NCBI GenBank assembly: GCA_003151515.1
Contig: PLXS01000005.1
Location: forward strand, 1-64,000
Length of the DNA: 64,000 bases
From: Opitutaceae bacterium
GTDB taxonomy: Bacteria; Verrucomicrobiota; Verrucomicrobiia; Opitutales; Opitutaceae
Direction of reading: 5' to 3'
The notes beneath the pieces are model-generated. The model was not told the DNA's origin and searched no databases. It worked only from the letters and a program-made list of their open reading frames with translations. The translations under genes were made by a program, and so were the position numbers. Position 1 is the first letter of the stretch. Each line of letters begins with the position of its first letter. Shown piece by piece: positions 28,689 to 37,525 of the stretch.

Positions 28689-29516
28689 CTACTTCGCCGG
28701 CGCCTCGGCCTCGCCGAGCGCCTTGGGCTCGCCCACCCTGACGTTGCCCTCGGGGACGGGCTTCCTGAGGAGGCCGTGGGTGTCCTGCCCGAAATACGCC
28801 GAGGCGTACTGCGCCATCGCAGGAAGAACCAGGTCGAACTCGTTGTGCAGCTCGTTAATGCTGAAGCGGGTCTCCCAGAGCTTGTGCTTCGTCCCCTTGC
28901 GGAACGCCTGGAAGTCGTACGCCATCAGCACCACGAAGTACCGGTTCTCCTCGATCTCCGACACGAGCTCCGACTGCAGCAGCCCGGGCATGCCAGACTT
29001 TGTGAAGAAGTCCCCGAAATCGGACTGGACGAGGCTCTCCGAATCGTATCCGAGGATCTTGGCGTTCTTTGCGGCCTGGATGTCGCGCTGTATCAGGTCC
29101 GTGTACATGATCGAGCCGTTGCGCGTCAGGGCGCCGAGCGAGCGGTTTAGGGGATCCGTGACGATGGTCGTTCCCCAGAAGACGACGATCAGGAGCTTCT
29201 CGCTGTCCAGGCTCTTGGTCGGAACGTATTTCTGCGCGGCGAGCGGCCCCGCCAGCGCCCTGGCGATGTCCAGAAACGTGAGCTTGTCTATCGAGGCGTC
29301 GTGGAACGTCCCGTCCAGGCGGCCGCCCTCCCCGAACCCGTACTCCTCCGGCTCGAAGCTCCCGTCGGGCAGGCGCGCCCTCACGTAATCGGAGCTCACC
29401 TTCGCCGAGAGGGCCGTGATGCCGCTTGTGCCGGTGGCCGCGGCCGCGCGCAGTCCCGGGGAGGCGAGGCCCGGCAGGGTCAGGGCCAGGGCGGCCAGTA
29501 CAAAGGGCGTTTTCAT
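28689..29516 (-). CDS. Secreted protein of unknown function
   Basis: A 275-residue protein with a signal peptide (MKTPFVLAALALTLPG, cleavage near LRAAAA). The mature part is a mixed alpha/beta domain with LIVVFWGTTIVTDP, a short hydrophobic strand, and YFVVLMAYDFQAFRKG near the middle. I do not recognise the family. The ATG at 29516 is preferred to one five codons upstream. It is divergent from the serine hydrolase gene across a 227-base gap that should hold both promoters. Confidence 0.6.
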   Translation of the reverse strand: MKTPFVLAALALTLPGLASPGLRAAAATGTSGITALSAKVSSDYVRARLPDGSFEPEEYGFGEGGRLDGTFHDASIDKLTFLDIARALAGPLAAQKYVPTKSLDSEKLLIVVFWGTTIVTDPLNRSLGALTRNGSIMYTDLIQRDIQAAKNAKILGYDSESLVQSDFGDFFTKSGMPGLLQSELVSEIEENRYFVVLMAYDFQAFRKGTKHKLWETRFSINELHNEFDLVLPAMAQYASAYFGQDTHGLLRKPVPEGNVRVGEPKALGEAEAPAK

Positions 29517-29743
29517 GGAGGCGGGGGGCACAAGGCGAGCGATTCTCGTCCTGGCCTATGCTATCGGCGCCGCCGGGCCCAGGCAAGTGCCTTCGGGGCT
29601 CCGGATCGTCTTGCAGCGGGCGGGCGGCGGGTATCCATTTCCCCTGCTTAAAGCCGGCATCCTTGCGCCCTCCGGTCAACGAGGCCGGAGCACCCGCCGC
29701 GAAAGGACGCAGGCGCAGCCAACGCGACGCCTCCCCGCCCTCC

Positions 29744-31045
29744 ATGAAGAAGCATCCCCTACTGCCCTGCCTCGCCGCCGCCCTGCTCCTGGCCTCGGCC
29801 GCCCTGGCCCAGGAGCTTCCAACCGCGATTCCGGAGTCGGTCGGCCTGTCCCCGGAACGGCTCTCGCGGATCGCGACGGCCGTCCAGAGGGAGATCGACG
29901 CCAAGCGCATCGCGGGCATGGTCACGATGGTCGTGCGCCACGGGCGCGTCGTCTGGCTCGACGCGAGGGGGATGGCCGACGTCGAGCAGAAGAAGCCCAT
30001 GCAGAAGGACGCGCTGTTCAGGATATGCTCCATGACAAAGCCTATCACGAGCACGGCCGTCATGATGCTCTACGAGGAGGGGCGGTTCACTCTCGAGGAT
30101 CCTGTCTCGAGGTACCTGCCCGAGTTCAAGGACCCCAAGGTCCTTGTGAAGCCCGAGGCGGGCCAGCCGAACACGGTTGCGGCGCGCCGGGAGATCACGA
30201 TCCGCGACCTTCTCCGGCACACCTCGGGGCTCACCTACCAGTGGAACGAGGTCCTCGGGCAGAGGTATGTCGACGCCAACGTCGCCAGCGGGCTGTTGCA
30301 GTATGACGGCACCATCGCGGACAGCGTCAGGCGCCTGGCGGGCGTGCCGCTCCTCTTCAACCCGGGCGACCGCTTCGAGTACAGCCTCTCTGTCGACGTC
30401 CTCGGAAGGCTTGTCGAGGTCGTTTCCGGCGTGCCGTTCGACGAGTTCCTGCGCACACGCATCTTCGCCCCCCTGAACATGAAGGACACGTGCTTCTACG
30501 TGAGCGCGGCGCAGCAGCCGAGGCTCGCAACCGCCTACACCTATTATCCGGACCGGGGCCTCGGCCGGTTTCCCGACGCCCCCATTTCCGAGGGGACGAT
30601 GACGTACTCGGCAGACTACCCCTACAACGGCCCGAGGAAGCTCTTTTCGGGCGGCGCCGGGCTGTGCTCCACCGCGCGCGATTACGCCCGCTTCTGCCAG
30701 ATGATCCTAAACGGGGGCTCGCTCAACAATGTCCAGATCCTGAGCAGAAAGTCGGTCGAGCTCATGTCCCACGACCAGATGGGAAAGATCGAGCCCGAGA
30801 TGGGCTTCGGGCTCGGGTTTGGCGTCAGCGGCGTCAAGGCGCCCCTGGACGAGCTGGGCTCGCCCGGCGAGTTCGGCTGGGGTGGCTTCTTCTACACCAA
30901 GTTCAACATCGACCCGAAGGAGGACATGATCGTCATCTCCATGGGCCAGCTCCACCCGACGGGCGGCGTGGCCCTCGACATGGTGGTCCAGAACCTGGCG
31001 TACCAGGCCCTTGACCAGCTGTCCCGGCCGGGCGGCACCGACTAG
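29744..31045 (+). CDS. Secreted serine hydrolase, class C beta-lactamase/DD-peptidase fold
   Basis: A 433-residue protein with signal peptide (ends SAALAQ). The SxxK catalytic pair is S96 and K99 in ICSMTKP, with Y213 in FEYSLS as the YxN-type motif (Asn replaced by Leu). DLLRHTSGLTY is also typical of the family. Such proteins include esterases, D-aminopeptidases and DD-peptidases, and the substrate is not predictable. Its stop overlaps the stop of the convergent gene by 4 bases. Confidence 0.87.
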   Translation: MKKHPLLPCLAAALLLASAALAQELPTAIPESVGLSPERLSRIATAVQREIDAKRIAGMVTMVVRHGRVVWLDARGMADVEQKKPMQKDALFRICSMTKPITSTAVMMLYEEGRFTLEDPVSRYLPEFKDPKVLVKPEAGQPNTVAARREITIRDLLRHTSGLTYQWNEVLGQRYVDANVASGLLQYDGTIADSVRRLAGVPLLFNPGDRFEYSLSVDVLGRLVEVVSGVPFDEFLRTRIFAPLNMKDTCFYVSAAQQPRLATAYTYYPDRGLGRFPDAPISEGTMTYSADYPYNGPRKLFSGGAGLCSTARDYARFCQMILNGGSLNNVQILSRKSVELMSHDQMGKIEPEMGFGLGFGVSGVKAPLDELGSPGEFGWGGFFYTKFNIDPKEDMIVISMGQLHPTGGVALDMVVQNLAYQALDQLSRPGGTD

Positions 31046-31551
31046 GAGGAGTCGCCGCGCAGCGACTCGCGCGCCTCGCGGACCTCGAGCCTCAGGGCCG
31101 TGAGGGAAACCCATATGTCCCTCAGGAAGGTCACGAGCGCCGCCACGAGCAGCGCCATGGCCGCGAGGAACAGGAGCAGGATGACGCCGCCAAGGTCGAT
31201 GCGCAGGGTCGCCCCCACGAATATCGCGATCACCAGCGCCGAGGACGCCAGCATGCTCGACACGGCGTAGGTGAGCGAGAGGCGGACGATCTTCGCGCGC
31301 CGCCACGTCACCTCAAGATGGGCCTCGAGCTCGCGCCGCTCCGCCGGCTTGGCCTGCCGGATCTGGGAGGCGTAGATGCGCGTGCGGTCAATGATGCGCC
31401 CCATCCGGTTGGTCATGGTCAGCAGAAGCAGGCCCATGCCCGAGATCAGGATCACCGGCGCCGTCGCCAACTGGATGATCGGTAGGATTGAATTGGTCGG
31501 AAGGGAATCCACGCAAGTGGGAACACCAATCCCGTTGGCCGCCGGAAACAA
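31042..31551 (-). CDS. DUF2721-family membrane protein
   Basis: A 169-residue protein with an N-terminal hydrophobic segment (about 22-46), a basic cytoplasmic stretch with NRMGRIIDRTR typical of DUF2721, and two further hydrophobic segments (about 90-145). A short charged tail follows. Family function is unknown. It lies 29 bases downstream of the PLP enzyme gene on the same strand and may be the end of that long transcript. Confidence 0.8.
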   Translation of the reverse strand: MFPAANGIGVPTCVDSLPTNSILPIIQLATAPVILISGMGLLLLTMTNRMGRIIDRTRIYASQIRQAKPAERRELEAHLEVTWRRAKIVRLSLTYAVSSMLASSALVIAIFVGATLRIDLGGVILLLFLAAMALLVAALVTFLRDIWVSLTALRLEVREARESLRGDSS

Positions 31552-31580
31552 TGCTATTGTTGGCGGGAGGCCCGGGACGC

Positions 31581-32723
31581 TCAGCCGAGCGCGGCCTCGA
31601 TGTCGGCGATCAGGTCAGCGGGGTCCTCGAGGCCCACCGACATCCGAAGGAGATCCGGGGGCGTCGTGCTCTGCGGGCCCTCGACGCTCGCGCGGTGCTC
31701 GACCAGGCTCTCGACGCCCCCGAGCGAGGTGGCCCGCTTCCAGACGCGCAGCCGGCCCATCGCCGCCAGGGCGCCCTGCGAGCCTCCCTTGACGCGAAGG
31801 GACATCATCCCGCCGAAGCCGCCCTTCATCTGGCGGGCCGCCACCGCGTGGCCGTCGAAGCCGGGCAGCCCCGGGTAGAGCACGGCCGCCACCCTCGGGT
31901 GCGCGGCGAACCGCTCGGCGATCGCCTGGGCGGCCCGGCTCTGGGCCGGCACGCGGGCGAAGAGCGTGCGCATGCCGCGCAGCAGGAGCCAGGCCTCGAA
32001 CGGCCCGAGGACAGCCCCGCCCTGGACGCGGACGGTCTTGATGCGCGCCCAGAGGTCGTCCTGCGCGCGCGTCGTCAGCGTTCCCGCGACCACGTCGGAG
32101 TGTCCGTTCAAGTACTTGGTCGCCGAGTGCATGACGATGTCCGCGCCGAGGGCTATCGGCTGCGTGTGGACAGGGGTGGCGAACGTCGAGTCGACGGCGA
32201 GCGTGGCCCCGGCCTTGCGGGCGACCCCGGCCAGCGCCTCGATGTCGGTAATGGCGAGCGTCGGGTTGGCCGGCGTCTCCGTCCAGATGAGCTTAGTGTG
32301 CCCGGGCCTCACGGCCGCCGCCACCACGGACGGCCTCGTCATGTCGACCTCCTCTATCCTGAGGCCCCAGGCCTCGGCCCAGTCGAAGAGCCAGCCCCGC
32401 AGCGCCCAGTAGATCACCCTCGGGACGAGGACGTGGTCGCCGGGCCTTAGCGCAAGGAATACCGCCGTCGCGGCGCCCATGCCCGAGGCGAAGACCGCCG
32501 ATGCCGCCCCCCCCTCCAGGGCCGTGATCACCGCCTCGACCTGGTCGTAGCTCGGATTGTCGGCCCGGGAATACAGGCGGCCGCCGAGGAGCCTGTTGTC
32601 GGCGTCCCTCTCGTAGGTCGTCGACGGGTGGACCGGCGGGACGATCGCCCCGGTCGCGGCGTCGACGAAGCCGAGGGCCTGCGCGGCCACTGTCGCTGGT
32701 CTCGTGTGTTCCGTCTGCCCCAT
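31581..32723 (-). CDS. Cys/Met-metabolism PLP enzyme, cystathionine gamma-synthase/beta-lyase type
   Basis: A 380-residue fold-type I PLP enzyme. The Schiff-base Lys is K203 in HSATKYLNGHSD, and the ring-stacking Tyr and Arg are in YSRADNP. Length and N-terminus fit MetB/MetC rather than the longer O-acetylhomoserine sulfhydrylases. Members exchange or eliminate the gamma or beta substituent of homoserine esters, cystathionine or Met; the exact reaction is uncertain. It starts 41 bases after the binding-protein gene, so it probably belongs to the RuBisCO-like gene run. That hints at sulfur amino acid work there. Confidence 0.88.
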   Translation of the reverse strand: MGQTEHTRPATVAAQALGFVDAATGAIVPPVHPSTTYERDADNRLLGGRLYSRADNPSYDQVEAVITALEGGAASAVFASGMGAATAVFLALRPGDHVLVPRVIYWALRGWLFDWAEAWGLRIEEVDMTRPSVVAAAVRPGHTKLIWTETPANPTLAITDIEALAGVARKAGATLAVDSTFATPVHTQPIALGADIVMHSATKYLNGHSDVVAGTLTTRAQDDLWARIKTVRVQGGAVLGPFEAWLLLRGMRTLFARVPAQSRAAQAIAERFAAHPRVAAVLYPGLPGFDGHAVAARQMKGGFGGMMSLRVKGGSQGALAAMGRLRVWKRATSLGGVESLVEHRASVEGPQSTTPPDLLRMSVGLEDPADLIADIEAALG

Positions 32724-32764
32724 GCGCTCCGATCAAACGCAGGTCCGCCCCAAAGGCAACCCGG

Positions 32765-33871
32765 TCATGGCCGCATGGTCTCGACAAAGACCAGGCGGCC
32801 GTTCCTCACGGTGATGATCGCCGCGTCCTTGTCCGCGTCGCGCCTCGCGTTGATCGTCGTGCGCCCCGTCACCCCGGGGAAGTCCCGGGTCGCGGCGAGC
32901 GACCTGCGAAGCGCCGCCCTCTGCGTCGTCCCCGCCCGCTCGATGGCGTCGGCGACCAGCCTGACCGAGTCGTACGTGAGCGCCGCCAGGCCGTTCGGCG
33001 CGGACCCGTAGCGCGCGCTGTAGGCGGCCACGAAGGCCCTCGACGCCTGGTCGGTGTTCTCCGTCGCGAAATGGGTCGCGTAGTAGGCCCCCTCAAGGGC
33101 CGCACCGCCGATCTCCAGAAGCTGCGGCGCCTCGAACCCGTCCCCGCCGAGGAGGGTCGCGTTCAGGCCGAGCTCTCTTGACTGGCGCGCGACGAGGCCG
33201 GCCGCGACGTAGTAGCCCGGCAGGAACACCGCGTCGGGCCCCGCCGCGCGGATCGCGGTCAGCTGCGCCCGGAAGTCCGTAGTGGCGCCCGAGTACTTCT
33301 GGCTGGCGACGATTTCGCCGCCCAGCGCCCTGAAGGTCCTCGAGAAGTAGTCCGCCAGGCCGACGGAGTACGGCGCCGAGGCGTCGATGAGGAGCGCGGC
33401 CCGCTTCAGCCCCAGCCGGCGCCGGGCGAAGGTGGCGATCACCTCCCCCTGGAACGAGTCGACGAAGCACACGCGAAAGACCGCGTCGCCGACCTCGGTC
33501 ACCTTGGGGCTCGTCGAGGCTGGCGTCACCAGCGGCACCCCGGCGGCCTGCGCGATCGCGGCCGCCTCCAGGGTCCGCGCCGAGGAACACTCCCCGATCA
33601 GCGCGGCCACCTTGTCGCGCGAGATGAGCTTTTTCACCGCCGTCGCCGACTCCCCGGGGAGCGACCGGTCGTCCTCGACGATAAGCGCCACCGGCCGGCC
33701 GAGCACCCCTCCCCCGGCGTTTATCGAGTCGACCGCGAGGCGCGCGCCGTTGAGCGAGGCCTCGCCGAAGGAGGCGTCCCTTCCGGTGATCGACATGAAG
33801 AAGCCGAGCTTCACGGGCTCCGCGCCGAGGGCGGAGGCGGCACACAGGGCAAGCAGCACCCGCAGCCTCAC
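32765..33871 (-). CDS. Periplasmic binding protein, Leu/Ile/Val-type (Peripla_BP_6)
   Basis: A 368-residue substrate-binding protein. A short signal peptide (LLALCAASALGA) precedes KLGFFMSITGRDASFGE, the standard start of branched-chain amino acid/amide/urea-type binders, followed by GECSSARTLEAA and VPLVTPASTSP. The start is a GTG at 33871, 5 bases after the cupin stop. No ABC permease or ATPase gene is nearby, so it is an orphan that must use a transporter encoded elsewhere or act as a sensor. Confidence 0.88.
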   Translation of the reverse strand: MRLRVLLALCAASALGAEPVKLGFFMSITGRDASFGEASLNGARLAVDSINAGGGVLGRPVALIVEDDRSLPGESATAVKKLISRDKVAALIGECSSARTLEAAAIAQAAGVPLVTPASTSPKVTEVGDAVFRVCFVDSFQGEVIATFARRRLGLKRAALLIDASAPYSVGLADYFSRTFRALGGEIVASQKYSGATTDFRAQLTAIRAAGPDAVFLPGYYVAAGLVARQSRELGLNATLLGGDGFEAPQLLEIGGAALEGAYYATHFATENTDQASRAFVAAYSARYGSAPNGLAALTYDSVRLVADAIERAGTTQRAALRRSLAATRDFPGVTGRTTINARRDADKDAAIITVRNGRLVFVETMRP

Positions 33872-33876
33872 GGCGC

Positions 33877-34329
33877 CTAGACCCGTATGAACGCCCCGAC
33901 GCTCGCGTCGGCGCGCAGGGACGCCAGCTCGCCGGCGGTGGGCCGTTGGGGGCGGTCCCGGTCCCGGCGCACGAGGCAGAGGAAGCCGAGCGCCTCCTCG
34001 TCCGTCGCGCGGAACTGGTGCCAGGTGAGCGGGGGGATGTAAACCAGGCTGTGCTGCCCAAGCTCGTGGATCTCGCGCCCCACCAGGGCGCGCCCGCGGC
34101 CCCGCACGACCATGACGCAGTGCACGTGGCCGTGGCGCTCCAGGGTCGAGTGGCCGCCCGGGGCGATTTCGAAGTAGCGCAGCTCGGCGCCCGCCTGCTC
34201 GCCTCCGCCGAAGAGCACCTGGCGGGTGACGGACTTGAAATGCGTCCCGTCCTCCTCCTTGTACGCCAAGAGCGGCACGTTCTCCCAGCGGAACGGCTCG
34301 GTCTGGCGGATGTGGGTCTTGCGCTTCAT
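33877..34329 (-). CDS. Cupin-domain protein next to RuBisCO-like protein
   Basis: A 150-residue single-domain cupin. The first metal motif is in GGHSTLERHGHVHC (H66, H68 and possibly H70) and the second His is H104 in PPLTWHQF. Cytoplasmic, no signal. The ATG at 34329 overlaps the RuBisCO-like stop (ATGA), so the pair is translationally coupled. In Rhodospirillum a cupin next to a RuBisCO-like protein releases methanethiol from 1-methylthioxylulose 5-phosphate to give deoxyxylulose 5-phosphate. That role here is a hypothesis, because many cupins do other chemistry. Confidence 0.82.
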   Translation of the reverse strand: MKRKTHIRQTEPFRWENVPLLAYKEEDGTHFKSVTRQVLFGGGEQAGAELRYFEIAPGGHSTLERHGHVHCVMVVRGRGRALVGREIHELGQHSLVYIPPLTWHQFRATDEEALGFLCLVRRDRDRPQRPTAGELASLRADASVGAFIRV

Positions 34330-35435
34330 CTGCCGTAGCCGAAAGCCTGCACGGACTCGGCGAACTGTCGACACCGCGCGACAAGAGTGTCCTCCGCGGG
34401 CTCTATGAGCCCGCCGCCGATGAGCAGCATCGTGTCCGCCCCGTAGGCGGCGAGAACCTCCGGAACGCGCTCCGGCCTGATGCCCCCCGCCGGGACGGGC
34501 ATGGCCGGCGCGATGGCCGAGCGCGGGGTGCGCAGCAGCCGCGCGATCTCGGCGCAGGTCTCGCGGCTGAAGCTGAAGCGCCCGCCCGCGTTCGGATAGA
34601 TGACCGCGTCCGCTCCGTAGAGCGGGAAAAGAACGCCAAGGAGCACCTCCGGGTGGATGCGCCGCACCCCGACCAGCGCCGGGTGCGCCAGCACCACCAT
34701 ACCGAGGTCGCGCACGAGCTCGGCGACGACGGGAAGCCCGAGGACCATCGGCGACAGGACCACGGCCCGGGCGCCCAGCCCCCTCGCCTCCTCGGCCTGG
34801 CGCATGACCGCGGACGGGCCTCCAATGAGGTTGGGCGCATACACGGAGCGCCTTCCGGTCTCCTGCGCCGCCCGCGCCGTGGCGTCCAGGCAGGCCCGGA
34901 TCCGCTCGCCGAACGGGCAGAAGGCGTGGTCCGCGAGGCCGTGGTCGTCCTTGATGACGTCAATGCCGCCGAGCGCGAACGCCCGGCACATCCCGCCCGC
35001 CTGCTGCGCGGACAGCCCCATCGGCTTGATCGCCGTCGCCGTGAGCGCCCGCCCCGAGACGCCCGCCACCGTGCGAAGGCCGGCGATCCCGAAGCGCGGT
35101 CCGCCGAGGGCGCGCGCGAGCGCCGGGGGCACGCGCACGTCCTCGAGCTCGACGTCGGGCTGGAGCGAGGAGTTGCCGAAGACGACATTGAGCAGCTGCG
35201 CGGGGTCGCCCCCGGTCGTCGCCTCGGGCTGCTCGATCGTGACGCGATACTCGCCCTCGCCGACCGGCGCCGTCGAGACGACCCGCCCGACCATCTCCCT
35301 TCGCACGAAGTCCCAGCGCAGCGCCGAGCGCGGCAGCTCGACCGTCTGCTCCAGGAGCAGCGCCTCGGCCCGGCTCTCGAGCGCTTCGGCGGATGTCCGC
35401 ACCCGGTAGACGATCTCGACCGCGTCCCCGTTCAT
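34326..35435 (-). CDS. RuBisCO-like protein (form IV)
   Basis: A 369-residue homologue of the RuBisCO large subunit, shorter than true RuBisCO (about 470). The active-site scaffold is visible: K137 in TATAIKPMGLS (position of K175), then K162-D163-D164-H165 in GGIDVIKDDHG (positions K201-E204), GGRF at 284-287, PAGG at 315-318 and IGGG at 339-342. H165 replaces the metal-binding Glu204 and the loop-6 Lys region is absent, so CO2 fixation is not expected. Known form IV roles are enolase or isomerase steps in methionine salvage and reactions in apionate-type sugar-acid catabolism. It overlaps both neighbours by 4 bases. Confidence 0.92.
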   Translation of the reverse strand: MNGDAVEIVYRVRTSAEALESRAEALLLEQTVELPRSALRWDFVRREMVGRVVSTAPVGEGEYRVTIEQPEATTGGDPAQLLNVVFGNSSLQPDVELEDVRVPPALARALGGPRFGIAGLRTVAGVSGRALTATAIKPMGLSAQQAGGMCRAFALGGIDVIKDDHGLADHAFCPFGERIRACLDATARAAQETGRRSVYAPNLIGGPSAVMRQAEEARGLGARAVVLSPMVLGLPVVAELVRDLGMVVLAHPALVGVRRIHPEVLLGVLFPLYGADAVIYPNAGGRFSFSRETCAEIARLLRTPRSAIAPAMPVPAGGIRPERVPEVLAAYGADTMLLIGGGLIEPAEDTLVARCRQFAESVQAFGYGR

Positions 35436-37021
35436 GCGTCCGCGGGCCTGCGGCCCAGAACCGAGAGGATCGCTATCACGGCGGCCAGCGCGACGTAGGA
35501 GGCCGTGAACTGGAACGCGAGCGTACGCGCGGTGCCGGACAGCGTCCACGGCAGGTACAGCCCCCCGCTCGGCTCTACGGAATGGATGACGCCGAAGAGC
35601 GCAAGCGCCGCCCCCGAAAGCAGCACCGCTAGCGCCGCGCGCGTCCTCCCGTCAATCAGCGCGGCCAGGAACGCGGCCCAGATCATCGACGTGATGATGA
35701 AGCCGTTGCCGAGGGTCACGATCACGCCCAGCTCCGGCAGCCCCCCTTCCGTCGAGGCGAGCAGCCGCTCGAAGCGCTCGGGCGGTACGTAGGTCGGGTC
35801 GCCCAGCTTGATGGCCACCATCCGCGCGATGGCCGGGAAAAAGCTGAAGACGACGGCCGCCGCGTGGTGCGGCGGCGTCGCCTCGAAGGCCTGGGCCGTG
35901 ATGTCGATCGCGATGAAGACCAGGATCGGGGCCAGCACCGCGAGGGGGACAAGCTCGACCAGGTTGGAGAGGTACCCGAAGACGCCGCCAAGGCCGACGA
36001 ACACGCCCGTGAGGAGGGTGTAGCCGGCGCGCGCCCCCATCCTCTTGTACGCGGGGTGCCCGATGTAGGGCGTGGTCTGGGCGACTCCGCCGCAGACGCC
36101 CGCGATCAGCGTGGCGAATGCCTCGGTGAGGAGGATGTCGCGCGTGCTGTAGTCGTCGCCGGCGGCGCGCGCGCTCTCGGCGACGTTGATCCCTCCGATG
36201 ACCATGAGAAGGCCGAAGGGCAGGATGAGGGGCAGGTACGGCGCCGTCGCGGCTAGGCCGTCGACGAAGCCCAGCGTCGGCAGCGGCAGCGCGAAGCGCA
36301 GCGCCAGCGCCCCGGGCGCGTGGTAGCCCGGGCCCGCGAGGCCCAGGGGTCCCAGCGAGTAGTAGAGGGCCGTGCCGACGAGGAATGCCGCCAGGACCCC
36401 GGGGACGTTGCCGGGCAGCCTGCGCTTCGCCGCGACCGCGTAGAGGACGACGCCCAGGCCGACGAAGCCGACGATGGGGATGCGCAGCAGCTCCACGATC
36501 GGGATGAAGCCGATAAGCATGAGGGCTATCCCCGCAATCGACCCCAGCAGGCCCGCCCGCGGGATCACGCGCCCGATCCACGTCCCCGCGAAGGAGAGCA
36601 CGAATTTGAGGGCGCCCATCACGATCATCGCCGCCATGCCCATGTGCCAGGTGGCGATCGCCGCGGCGTGCTCGTCCATCCCCCCCTGCCTGAGCTTCGC
36701 GTACGCCGGCCCCAGGACGAGGAGGGCCATGCCGATCGTGGTCGGCGTGTCGATCCCGAGCGGCATCGCGGTCACCCCCTCCCTGCCCGTGCGCCTCGCC
36801 AGGCGCACCGCCATCCAGGTGTAGACGGCGTCGCCGACGAGCACGCCGAAGGCCGTGCCCGGGAACATGCGCGTGAACACGACGTCCGCCGGGAACTTGA
36901 AGAGCCCCACGAGGACGCTCGAGAGGAACGCCATCACCGCGAGGTTGTCGACCAGCAGCCCGAAGAACCCGTTGAAGTCGCCGGCGACGAACCAGCGGCG
37001 CGGGCTTGCCTGGGGGGTCAT
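35432..37021 (-). CDS. NCS2/AzgA-type permease
   Basis: A 529-residue transporter with about 12-14 hydrophobic segments. It starts FVAGDFNGFFGLLVDNLAV and carries the family-type MPLGIDTPTT and TPYIGHPAYKRMGAR segments. The nearest characterised relatives move purines (adenine, guanine, hypoxanthine) with protons. Its overlap with the RuBisCO-like gene (ATGA) suggests it imports, or recycles a by-product of, that enzyme's pathway. Adenine from methylthioadenosine would fit one model, but the ligand is unknown. Confidence 0.85.
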   Translation of the reverse strand: MTPQASPRRWFVAGDFNGFFGLLVDNLAVMAFLSSVLVGLFKFPADVVFTRMFPGTAFGVLVGDAVYTWMAVRLARRTGREGVTAMPLGIDTPTTIGMALLVLGPAYAKLRQGGMDEHAAAIATWHMGMAAMIVMGALKFVLSFAGTWIGRVIPRAGLLGSIAGIALMLIGFIPIVELLRIPIVGFVGLGVVLYAVAAKRRLPGNVPGVLAAFLVGTALYYSLGPLGLAGPGYHAPGALALRFALPLPTLGFVDGLAATAPYLPLILPFGLLMVIGGINVAESARAAGDDYSTRDILLTEAFATLIAGVCGGVAQTTPYIGHPAYKRMGARAGYTLLTGVFVGLGGVFGYLSNLVELVPLAVLAPILVFIAIDITAQAFEATPPHHAAAVVFSFFPAIARMVAIKLGDPTYVPPERFERLLASTEGGLPELGVIVTLGNGFIITSMIWAAFLAALIDGRTRAALAVLLSGAALALFGVIHSVEPSGGLYLPWTLSGTARTLAFQFTASYVALAAVIAILSVLGRRPADA

Positions 37022-37040
37022 GGCACGGCGTGGCCGGGCT

Positions 37041-37505
37041 TTAGAACGACACGTCCGCCGCCTCGTTGACGAGGAGGACCGACTGGTCGTGCCACTGCGC
37101 CTTCCAGGCGAGCCTAATCGCGTCTACGGCCGCCCGCTTCTCGGGCGTGTCCTCGTGGAGGATGACGAGCACCTTGGTGCGCAGGCGCGCGGGCCTGTCG
37201 CCGCTTCTGGCGAGCCACTGCCCGTACGCGTCGAACACCGTGAGCCCGTCCGGGAAGCGCGGGGTCACCTCGCGGTCGAGGAACGCCTGCCAGTCGGCCT
37301 CCTTGGCCCGGGCGCGGCCGTCCTGGGGCTGGCCGGCGAGGCCGACACCGAAGTACAGCTCGCTGCGCACCCAGCGCGCCGAGCCCGGCCGCCCGGCGTC
37401 GCCCTGCATGGCCGCGGTCGCGGCCGCCGGGGCGTCGGACGATCGGGCCGCGAGGCCCGCCGCGGCCAGCGCGGCGAGCATGAGTATCATTTTTTTCTTG
37501 GTCAT
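37041..37505 (-). CDS. Secreted DUF3574 protein
   Basis: A 154-residue protein with a short signal peptide (MTKKKMILMLAALAAAGLAA). The DUF3574 core is plain: RSELYFGVG, then WQAFLDREVTPRFPDGLTVFDAYGQW and a closing QSVLLVN. Function of the family is unknown. ATG at 37505 is chosen as the signal-peptide start. It sits 19 bases upstream of the permease gene in the same run, so it is probably co-transcribed. Confidence 0.82.
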   Translation of the reverse strand: MTKKKMILMLAALAAAGLAARSSDAPAAATAAMQGDAGRPGSARWVRSELYFGVGLAGQPQDGRARAKEADWQAFLDREVTPRFPDGLTVFDAYGQWLARSGDRPARLRTKVLVILHEDTPEKRAAVDAIRLAWKAQWHDQSVLLVNEAADVSF

Positions 37506-37525
37506 GGGAGCTGTCGCCGGGTTCC

